Shown: positions 1-7,000 of the stretch, one piece after another | Layout of the letters: each line of letters starts with the position of its first letter | Position numbering within the stretch: the first letter of the stretch is position 1 | Assembly: GCA_900538385.1 (NCBI GenBank) | Contig: UWSO01000037.1 | Location: 1-19,842, forward strand | DNA from: an uncultured Porphyromonas sp. | GTDB taxonomy: Bacteria > Bacteroidota > Bacteroidia > Bacteroidales > Porphyromonadaceae | DNA length: 19,842 nucleotides | Direction: 5' to 3' | Program-made: the position numbers and the translations under genes | The notes under the pieces: generated by a model | The model's input: only the letters and a program-made list of their open reading frames with translations | Told to the model about the DNA's origin: nothing | The model's database searches: none

Positions 1-93
1 CAAGACTTAATCCATCTATTCCTCGGTTGGCGTCAGGAATAGCTCCTTGGATACAAGGTATAATGCGTCAGCCCTGATCGCTCTAGCTCCACA

Positions 94-117
94 CTTGCGG
101 TAAAAGTGCTACCTTTG
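94..117 (+). promoter_or_regulatory. Putative promoter of pfkA-mutY
   Basis: A TACCTTTG box at 110-117 matches the Bacteroidota -7 consensus TAnnTTTG exactly. A TTGCG element lies at 95-99, 12 bases upstream of the box. The pfkA ATG is about 35 bases downstream of the box. The TTGCG-to-TACCTTTG arrangement closely resembles the promoter of the SPOR lipoprotein gene at the other end of the window. The spacing is shorter than the usual -33/-7 distance, so the role of the upstream element is inferred. The TAnnTTTG box itself is clear. Confidence 0.6.
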
Positions 118-152
118 TAGCATAGATTACTATCTGACTAACACTCTTGAGC

Positions 153-1136
153 ATGAATCGCATCAAACGCATAGGCGTACTCACATCGGGCGGTGATGCC
201 CCAGGCATGAATGCTGCTATACGGGCCGTCGCTAGAGCCTCACTGTACCACGGCATCTCTGTATGTGGCATCATAAAGGGCTATACAGGTCTTATCGAAA
301 ACAATGTCATAGAGCTTACCGTCGAGAACGTAAGCAATATCATACAGCGTGGAGGAACTATCCTCAAGACGGCACGAAGCCATGAGTTTGAGACTCCCGA
401 AGGTCGTGCTCGTGCCTATCAAGTCATTCAGGATAATGAAATAGACGGTCTCGTCGTCATCGGAGGTGATGGATCACTCACTGGTGCACGACTCCTAGCC
501 AATGAGCATAATCTGCCCATCGTAGGCATCCCCGCTACCATCGACAACGACCTCGCAGGCACCGACCTCACGATAGGTTATACGACAGCGCTCAACACTA
601 TTATGGATGCTGTCGACAAACTAAGAGACACCGCCTCAAGCCATGAGCGCATCTTCTTTGTCGAAGTGATGGGTCGTGAGTCCGGATTCCTAGCACTCAA
701 TGGAGCTATCGCTACAGGATCAGAAGGAGCTCTCATCCCCGAAGACCCGACCAGTACCGAGTCACTCAAGAAGATGATCGAGAGTGGCTTCCGCAAGACC
801 AAGAGTAGTAGCATCATCCTCGTCACTGAGAGCGGTGAGCGTGAGGGGCAGACACTCTTCATCGCCGATGACTTCAAGCGTCGCTACCCCAAGTTTGACA
901 TTCGTGTCACCATCTTAGGGCATCTACAAAGAGGCGGTATACCATGCGCTACCGACCGCATCATGGGTAGTCGTATGGGTGCAGCTGCTGTGCAGGCACT
1001 CCTCGATGAGCAGCGCAATGTGATGATCGGCTACGATAATGATGAGATCGTCTACGTACCTTTTGTTAAGGCGACCAAAAAGCAAAAGCGCATTGACCCA
1101 GACCTCATCGACTTACTACACATGCTCTCTATCTAA
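153..1136 (+). CDS. pfkA: ATP-dependent 6-phosphofructokinase
   Basis: This glycolytic enzyme phosphorylates fructose 6-phosphate to fructose 1,6-bisphosphate in the cytoplasm. The 327-residue product is close to the usual 320 for bacterial PfkA. Visible motifs: the N-terminal nucleotide loop TSGGDAPGMNAAIR (11-24), GGDGS (104-108), the catalytic PATIDND (127-133, with Asp131), MGRESGF, and LGHLQRGGIPCATDR near the C terminus. GGDGS rather than GGDDT, and PATIDND rather than PKTIDND, point to ATP and not pyrophosphate as phosphoryl donor. I chose the ATG at 153. A TTG two codons upstream at 147 is in frame but less likely. No Shine-Dalgarno sequence is seen, as is common in Bacteroidota. mutY follows after 13 bases, so the two are probably cotranscribed. 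Confidence 0.96.
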   Translation: MNRIKRIGVLTSGGDAPGMNAAIRAVARASLYHGISVCGIIKGYTGLIENNVIELTVENVSNIIQRGGTILKTARSHEFETPEGRARAYQVIQDNEIDGLVVIGGDGSLTGARLLANEHNLPIVGIPATIDNDLAGTDLTIGYTTALNTIMDAVDKLRDTASSHERIFFVEVMGRESGFLALNGAIATGSEGALIPEDPTSTESLKKMIESGFRKTKSSSIILVTESGEREGQTLFIADDFKRRYPKFDIRVTILGHLQRGGIPCATDRIMGSRMGAAAVQALLDEQRNVMIGYDNDEIVYVPFVKATKKQKRIDPDLIDLLHMLSI

Positions 1137-1149
1137 AGAAGCACCCCTT

Positions 1150-2238
1150 TTGAGTACACTACTCAACAAGCTACACAGCTGGTACCAAGAGAATCATCGT
1201 AAGCTACCCTGGCGAGACATAAACGATCCATATCGTATATGGCTCAGTGAGGTGATCCTACAGCAGACGCGGATAGATCAAGGGACGAGCTACTACTTAC
1301 GATTTGTCGACCACTACCCCACCGTCTCAGACCTTGCTGCAGCACCGCTTGACGAGGTGCTCAAGCTCTGGGAGGGTCTAGGCTACTACAGCCGTGCTCG
1401 CAACTTACATCGTGCGGCTCAAATCATCGTCCAGGAGTTGGAAGGCACCTTCCCGACAGACTATAAGACAGTGCGCGCCCTCCCTGGCATTGGCGACTAC
1501 ACGGCTGGAGCCATTCTCTCCTTTGCCTATGATCAGCCATACCCCGCCGTCGATGGCAACGTACTCCGTGTACTGAGTCGACTCTATGCCTCTGAGGAGC
1601 CAATAGACACCACCCAGGGAAAGAAGTACTACACCGCCCTAGCCAGACAATTGGTCGAAAAAGCTCCGCATCCAGGACTACACAACCAAGCGATGATCGA
1701 GCTAGGCGCACTCATCTGCACCCCTCAGCTATGCGACTGCACCCGCTGCCCTGTCCGTAGCGAATGCCCCTCTGCAGATAGCCCCGAGCGAGCACGCCTG
1801 CCACGCAAAGCACTCAAACTCTCCGTCCAGCCCCGACACTTAGGCTACCTATTTGTACTCAAAAGGACTTCAGACCACTGGCAGACGATACTTTATCAGC
1901 GCTCCACGGGCGATATATGGGCCAAGCTCTACCAACCCACACTACTATACGACCAGCCCGTAGCTCCACAAGAGGAGCTACTTCTACAGTCACGACCTGC
2001 GCTACCCGCAATGCTAGAGCAATGCCAGCTACACCCCTTCAAACGTTACAAGCATCGGCTTACGCACAGACAGCTCTACATCGACTGCTACTACACCGTA
2101 ATACCCGACAGCAGCACCCTACCGCTACCAGACGGTGGTACATGGGTACCACTAGACGATGAGAGCGAGTGGCTAGCACTCCCCATCACGCTCAAGAAAG
2201 CACTCCAGCAGCTCGCAGTCCATATAGAGACCATTTAA
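1150..2238 (+). CDS. mutY: A/G-specific adenine DNA glycosylase MutY
   Basis: MutY removes adenine mispaired with 8-oxoguanine and limits G:C to T:A mutation after oxidative damage. The 362-residue product shows the full family pattern: WLSEVILQQT with catalytic Glu34, the helix-hairpin-helix LPGIGDYTAG (111-120), VDGNV with catalytic Asp135, and a [4Fe-4S] site of spacing C-x6-C-x2-C-x5-C (C190, C197, C200, C206). The C-terminal third (about 225-362) fits the NUDIX-like 8-oxoG-recognition domain. The start is a TTG at 1150, 14 bases past the pfkA stop, with AAAGAAG 7 bases upstream as a plausible ribosome site. The reading frame stays open upstream into pfkA, where there is an in-frame ATG at 1039, but the extra residues resemble no MutY N terminus. 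The non-ATG start is an inference. Function is very likely. Confidence 0.94.
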   Translation: MSTLLNKLHSWYQENHRKLPWRDINDPYRIWLSEVILQQTRIDQGTSYYLRFVDHYPTVSDLAAAPLDEVLKLWEGLGYYSRARNLHRAAQIIVQELEGTFPTDYKTVRALPGIGDYTAGAILSFAYDQPYPAVDGNVLRVLSRLYASEEPIDTTQGKKYYTALARQLVEKAPHPGLHNQAMIELGALICTPQLCDCTRCPVRSECPSADSPERARLPRKALKLSVQPRHLGYLFVLKRTSDHWQTILYQRSTGDIWAKLYQPTLLYDQPVAPQEELLLQSRPALPAMLEQCQLHPFKRYKHRLTHRQLYIDCYYTVIPDSSTLPLPDGGTWVPLDDESEWLALPITLKKALQQLAVHIETI

Positions 2239-2244
2239 ATAGTT

Positions 2245-2277
2245 AGTGTTTTTTCCACCTGAAGCTTTGGAAACACT
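2245..2277. terminator. Imperfect hairpin between convergent mutY and hmuV
   Basis: AGTGTTTTTTCCA at 2245-2257 can pair with TGGAAACACT at 2268-2277, forming a 10-bp stem with a 3-T bulge and a 10-base loop. It sits just past the mutY stop and downstream of hmuV on the other strand, where transcription from both sides should end. Neither orientation has a clear T-run after the stem, so termination is uncertain. Two smaller stems are also in this gap: CTTTC/GAAAG at 2276-2289 and GGCTG/CAGCC at 2315-2328. Confidence 0.35.
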
Positions 2278-2335
2278 TTCGTGAGAAAGAAATCGGGTTA
2301 GGGGCGGCTTAGCGGGCTGTAAGCAGCCTAGTCGT

Positions 2336-2674
2336 TTACTCCTCGGGGATGTAGATGACCTCGCCATTCTCCAGCTCGTAGGCAATGCCGACGCGCTTAC
2401 CGCGGCGCTGATTGGAGGCGTCCTCGCTGTCGGTCGGTGTGTACCGCTCGATGGTGGAGCCTTTTTTGGAGATGATCTCCATATTGTCCTTGCCGGGGTT
2501 CTTGATGATGGTGAAGTCCTCCTGCGTGAGCATCTCGGTCATGCTAAACTTCGTGACCAGAGCCACCATCAGCGCCACGGCAAAGACCATCGCCACGTCA
2601 AAGAGGTTGCTCACGAGCGATGATGGATCGGTGTCGTCGTGGTGTAGGGTGCGTCGCTTACTTCTTCGTCTCAT
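2336..2674 (-). CDS. hmuV: HmuV: small DUF2149-like membrane protein of the heme locus
   Basis: This is the last gene of the heme operon, and its start overlaps the end of hmuU by 17 bases, suggesting translational coupling. The product has 112 residues: a basic, cytoplasmic-looking N terminus (RRRSKRR), one membrane segment at about 22-42, and a soluble C-terminal part of about 70 residues predicted to lie in the periplasm. The membrane segment begins NLFDVAMVFAVALMV. The Asp at residue 26 is placed like the proton-carrying Asp of ExbD and TolR (family pattern xxIDVMLVLLIIFM). This supports an ExbD-like partner for the ExbB-like HmuU, but ExbD homology is my inference from the motif. By position and size it matches the DUF2149 protein ending hmu loci. 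Exact biochemical function is unknown. Confidence 0.82.
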   Translation of the reverse strand: MRRRSKRRTLHHDDTDPSSLVSNLFDVAMVFAVALMVALVTKFSMTEMLTQEDFTIIKNPGKDNMEIISKKGSTIERYTPTDSEDASNQRRGKRVGIAYELENGEVIYIPEE

Positions 2675-3275
2675 CTTCAGCTTGAGTTAGGAGTTCGTCG
2701 ATGTAGTCAATGTAGATGAGCTCTTGGTGGTGATAGCGGTGGAGTCTCTGCAAGGTCAGATAGCCGATGGCGGAGACGAAGAGTCCCAACACGGTGGTCG
2801 CAAAGGCGACCTGCATATTGTACGCCATGGTCGCCATATCGCCACTGCTCAGCCCGACGAGCGCCGGTCCCATTGGGATGAGGGTACCCATCAGTCCGAG
2901 GATTGGGCCGAACTTGGTCAAGACTTGCGGGTAGACGAGGCGCTTGTCGAGGCGTAGCTCATACTCGCCGATGAGTAGGTTGCGCTCAGCTGCGGGAGCT
3001 GTGAGTAGCGAGCGTAGTAGCTCCTCAAAGAGGTCTAGCCGTGCTGTCTCTGGACTCTCACCGCCCAGCTCTTGGCGCAGTCTGCCGAGTAGTGCGCTAG
3101 CGTCTTCACGCTGATGGGAGAAGTAGCGTCGCTGTAGTCGCTTGTAGCGCTGTGTCCGCTCGATGAGTCCTCCCAGCATGAGGAGGGCTAGGAGGAAGAG
3201 TAGGAGTAGTCCAATGATCACTGGTATGAGGAGACCATTGGAGAGGAGAAACATGGTGTCTGAAATGAATTTCAT
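2658..3275 (-). CDS. hmuU: HmuU: MotA/TolQ/ExbB-type proton-channel protein
   Basis: An inner-membrane protein of 205 residues in the ExbB/TolQ/MotA superfamily, which uses proton-motive force to drive work in the envelope. There are three membrane segments at about 12-38, 122-142 and 155-176, with a large cytoplasmic loop (about 40-120) between the first two. The second segment carries KFGPILGLMGTLIPMGPAL, matching the family pattern P-x-LGLxGTVxG, with Thr131 at the position of the conserved channel threonine. I chose the ATG at 3275 (MKFISDTMF). The frame is open upstream to 3386 inside hmuT, but those residues are Arg-rich and unlike any ExbB. The gene follows hmuT after 26 bases and overlaps hmuV. 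A partnership with HmuV, and with HmuS or HmuR, is inferred from context. Confidence 0.87.
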   Translation of the reverse strand: MKFISDTMFLLSNGLLIPVIIGLLLLFLLALLMLGGLIERTQRYKRLQRRYFSHQREDASALLGRLRQELGGESPETARLDLFEELLRSLLTAPAAERNLLIGEYELRLDKRLVYPQVLTKFGPILGLMGTLIPMGPALVGLSSGDMATMAYNMQVAFATTVLGLFVSAIGYLTLQRLHRYHHQELIYIDYIDELLTQAEDETKK

Positions 3276-3301
3276 AGTAATCTGTTGTGTGTGTAACTGT
3301 C

Positions 3302-4006
3302 TTATTTGCGTGAGCCTTTTGCCTTGATGAGCATGGCTACATAGCCGATGAGCACGCCGCCTGCGAGGGTCGCGAGGAGGATGCACAGCTCTCTAGGCGA
3401 GGAGCTGTCTAGCTGGACCTCTGGTGCTTGGGGGCGCTCTGGGATGAGGATGTAGGCAATGACGCTACCCACGGCTAGCACTCCAGCTAAGAGCATAGCG
3501 AGCAGACGGAGGAACTCCCGATCACGTATCAGGCGAGGTGTCAGCTCAATGAGTAGGAGGAGCACCACAGCAAAGGTTATGGTCACTGCCCAGTAATGGA
3601 CCCCGGGCATGCTGTAGATGACAAAGCTCCTCAGGTAGCATAGCGCAGGTAGCATCAGTAGCGAGGGTAGCCATACGGCTATCTGGTGGCAAGCGGTCAT
3701 GACCGCTACGACTAGTCCCTCCCGATGATAGATCGTACGCAGATGTCGGTGTGCGGGTCGGTAGGTGACGACCGCCATCGTGAGCAGCAGCTCTAGCGAG
3801 ACCATCATGGCGAGTGTGGAGAGCTGCTCCGCCTGACGTAGCATAGCATCGAGAGCTAACTTGCTCACCCGCAGAGTCGCCTGATGGGTCGCCACCAAGC
3901 CTACGATATAGAGTACCGCATGTGCTAGTCGCACCCTATGATCAGATCGTACGGCTGTGGTGGTGAGCGCCACTAGGAGCGCAAAGATGGAAACGATGAG
4001 TATCAT
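3302..4006 (-). CDS. hmuT: HmuT: polytopic inner-membrane protein of the heme locus
   Basis: A hydrophobic protein of 234 residues with about seven predicted membrane segments (roughly 2-19, 30-46, 64-82, 102-124, 139-160, 166-188 and 212-228) and a polar loop at 190-211. It has no ATP-binding motif and no recognisable catalytic signature. The name rests on order: it lies between hmuS (3 bases upstream) and hmuU (26 bases downstream), as in hmuYRSTUV loci. Histidines in or near membrane segments (His29, His41, His107, His137) could contact heme or a metal, but nothing in the sequence proves it. It may be a membrane partner of HmuS/HmuU/HmuV or a route for released iron or porphyrin. Gene identity is likely; function is not known. 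Confidence 0.75.
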   Translation of the reverse strand: MILIVSIFALLVALTTTAVRSDHRVRLAHAVLYIVGLVATHQATLRVSKLALDAMLRQAEQLSTLAMMVSLELLLTMAVVTYRPAHRHLRTIYHREGLVVAVMTACHQIAVWLPSLLMLPALCYLRSFVIYSMPGVHYWAVTITFAVVLLLLIELTPRLIRDREFLRLLAMLLAGVLAVGSVIAYILIPERPQAPEVQLDSSSPRELCILLATLAGGVLIGYVAMLIKAKGSRK

Positions 4007-4009
4007 CTC

Positions 4010-7000
4010 TTACTTCGTACGCTTCCTACGTCTGCTGTAAAGGATGGAGAGCACCAGTATGAGGACGATTACGACACCTCCGATGACAACTATCTCGGTC
4101 GTGTAGAGACTATCCTGATCCTCTGCAGAGGCAGAGCTTGAGGAGTGCTTCTTGTCCTGAGCCTTGTCCGAGTCCTTCGAGAGTACCTGCTGCTTTTGGC
4201 CAGACTGTGAGGTCACTTTGAGCGCTTTGTCTAGGGCGGCGGTGTACTCTTGCTGCTGCTCGGGTGTGAGTTGATCTTGGATCATCTTACGCAGCTTAGC
4301 ATTGTCACAGACCATACCGCTACAGCCAGCACCCGCCTTTGCCAAGCTCTCAGCATGGAGCTGAGCGATGGTCTGCTTTTGCTCAGCAGTTGCCTGCCAG
4401 TAACCCTTGCGAATGGTCTCCATCATGGAGGCGGTGAGGTCTTGCAGGGCTGCGGGGTTGTTTCGCTCGAAGAAGTCGACGGTGCCGAGCTGATGCTTGT
4501 CCACGACATACATATCGTAGAGAGCGTCCCAGAGCTCCTTGTCGATGGCGGAGGGCTTCATGACGTTCCACGCATAGGTATTGCGGATGGTCTCGTCGAT
4601 AGCGTCTGCCGCTCCAGCGCCCTCTTTGAGCTGCTCACGCACATAGGTGGGGTTGAGGATGGTGGTGCGAGCTTCGATGCCGATAGCCTGCTTGATCTCC
4701 TGCGTCTTGACACGACGACGGTTACGCAGATCGGTGAAGTAGCCCTCGGGATCCTTGCCCGTGACGTGACGCACGGAGAGGGTGAGCCCGCCCATAAACT
4801 CATAGACGTGATCCAAGCTTAGCGCGCCCCACGTATTGCTCTGACGGGGCTGAACGACGGCATCTGTGTTTTGCAGTGCCGCCTCAAAGATCCCCTTGGC
4901 AGTCTCGCCCCAAAGATCTTCGTCGCCATAGATGGCGCCCATGTTGTTCATGTAAACCTCGGCGATCTCGCTCTCTTTCTCCCAGCGGTCACCGCTCTCG
5001 ACCATCTCCTGAATGCCAGTACCGTAGGCACCGTTGAGACCGCCGAAGATACGCTTACCGCTAAGCTTACGAGCCTGCTCAGGGGGTACGCCATGCTCTA
5101 GGAGCACACGCTCTGCCTCGACACGTCCGAGGGCTATCTGGTTAGGCGTCTTGCCATCCTTGGTCTCTGCAACGAGGTCCATAGCCTTTTGCAAGAGGAA
5201 GAGTCGGGAGGCTGCGATGTCTCGGAGTTGCCCCGAGGTCTGTATGACCACATCCACACGAGGTCTGCCGAGCTCCTTGATGGGTACGACGCGAACGTCG
5301 ATCACCTTGCCACGGCGGTCACGCACGGGCTCGACACCGAGGAGCGCCATGATCTCTGCAATTGTCGTACCCTCGCTCTCGATGAAGCTACTGCTCCAGA
5401 GCGTGAAGCTCACCTTGCGCGGTATCGAATCGTTGTGACGAGAGCGGTAGTCAGCGATAAGCGCATCGGCTAGTTGCTGTCCGTCCTCCCATGCCTTTGC
5501 CGTGGGTGTCATCTCGGGATCGATGGCGTAGAGGTTGCGCCCGGTGGGTAGTACGGAGGGACTAGCGATGAAGTCTCCGCCTGGCGAAGGTGCCGTGTAG
5601 CCACCACTGAGCGCATTGGCGAGCGAAGCTAGCTCGAGCTGTGGCGAACTGCTCAGCATACGCTTGTAATATGGTATCTCTGCCACAGAGCGACGCAACA
5701 GACTGATTCCCTCGGCGAGGAGTACCAGCTTGGGATCTTTCTTCGTCTCGGCACTGGCGGGCTTGCCGTGAGGAGACGTACCGCCACCCATTTCTTTAGG
5801 CATCCCCTTGGGCATACCTCCTGGGTGACCGCTAGGCATCCCGCTAGGCTTGCCCTGTGGCTTAGCTTTTGCCTTGTCGCCACCCATCATGCCGGCAGGC
5901 ATTCCGCCCATCATACCGGACTGTGCGCTCTCCTCTTGCTGCGCCTTGAGGAATTGGTCGGCACGAGCCAACTCGGCACCACTGACGCCTAGCGACTGAA
6001 GGAGCGCATCGACCTCTCCTGCGGCAATCTCTCGATCCTGAACACGAGCCACGAAGTGGTCGGCAGGACGGAGGTAACGAGAGTTGAAGTAAACATCGTC
6101 CTTGATCTGAGCATCGGTGATCCGTCCGCGAGACTTGTCTATCTGAGCCAGTGCATAGGCTATCGGGTCGACCGAAAGGAGGCGGACACTAGAGCGGATC
6201 TTCTCCGAGGAGAAGGGAACACCCGTCGTGTACATACCGCCCACGATCTTAGCATTGGCCAGCTCGTCAATGAAGCTGGCGACTAGCTCTATCTCGTCTC
6301 TCGTGTAGGGCTTGCTCATCGTGGAGTCTAGCTTGAGGTCTCTGTGGAAGCCCTTAGCGATGGTCATCTCTTTGATACGCTTGGAGAGCGCGTCGTCATC
6401 CTTTTCCGAAGCTAGGTAGCGGTCGGTCAAGTCGCGCAGCGGTTGCATCTCTTTGTCTAGCTGTGTATCGATAAAGGGCGGTGCTAAGTAAGAGACTGCC
6501 TGCCCATAAGAGCGACGCTTGGCGATCATACACTCGCCGACGTTGGCCGTCGTATAGTAATAGATGTGTGGCAGGTCACGCACGAGTCTATCGGTGTAGT
6601 CGTAGTTACTCAGAGCCACCTGCTTGCCGGGGATAAACTCCAGACTGCCGTGGGTGCCGAAGTGCATCAGAACGTCAGCTTGCCAGCCGTTACGAGCCCA
6701 CAGATAGCTGGCTATGTATGGGTAAGCGGGTACGGAGGTAGAGCCGTGTACCATCTTGAAGTCTAGCTCTCCGCTACCAGAACCAGGTTGAGGTAGGAGT
6801 GCTACCTTACCATAAGTGAGTCGGGTCACCGCAATGCCCTCGACGCCGTCACGCTCTAAGACAAGGTCGTGCCCAGGGATCGCGCCGTAGCGAGTCTCTA
6901 TGCTGTCCTTGAGTGCCGGGGGAAAGGTGTCGTCGATCCACTGCGTCAGCTCTTGCGTTGAGACAAAGGCGGGGTAATTGCTACGTAGCATTAGTTGTTT

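Noticed and set aside
59..64. E. coli-type -10 box TATAAT
   Set aside because: The host appears to be a Bacteroidota member, whose primary sigma factor uses TAnnTTTG, and a perfect box of that type lies nearer pfkA.
3..77. C-terminal tail of an upstream gene running into the window start
   Set aside because: About 24 open codons end in TGA at 75-77, but they resemble no protein I know, and other frames are equally short. Too little sequence to support a call.
3302..4006. HmuTUV as an ABC heme transporter
   Set aside because: None of HmuT, HmuU or HmuV has a Walker A/B motif or a substrate-binding-protein signature. HmuU is ExbB-like instead.
4250..4822. A 190-codon open frame on the plus strand inside hmuS
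   Set aside because: It is fully antisense to well-conserved CobN-like sequence, has no promoter or start context, and resembles no family. It is a shadow frame.
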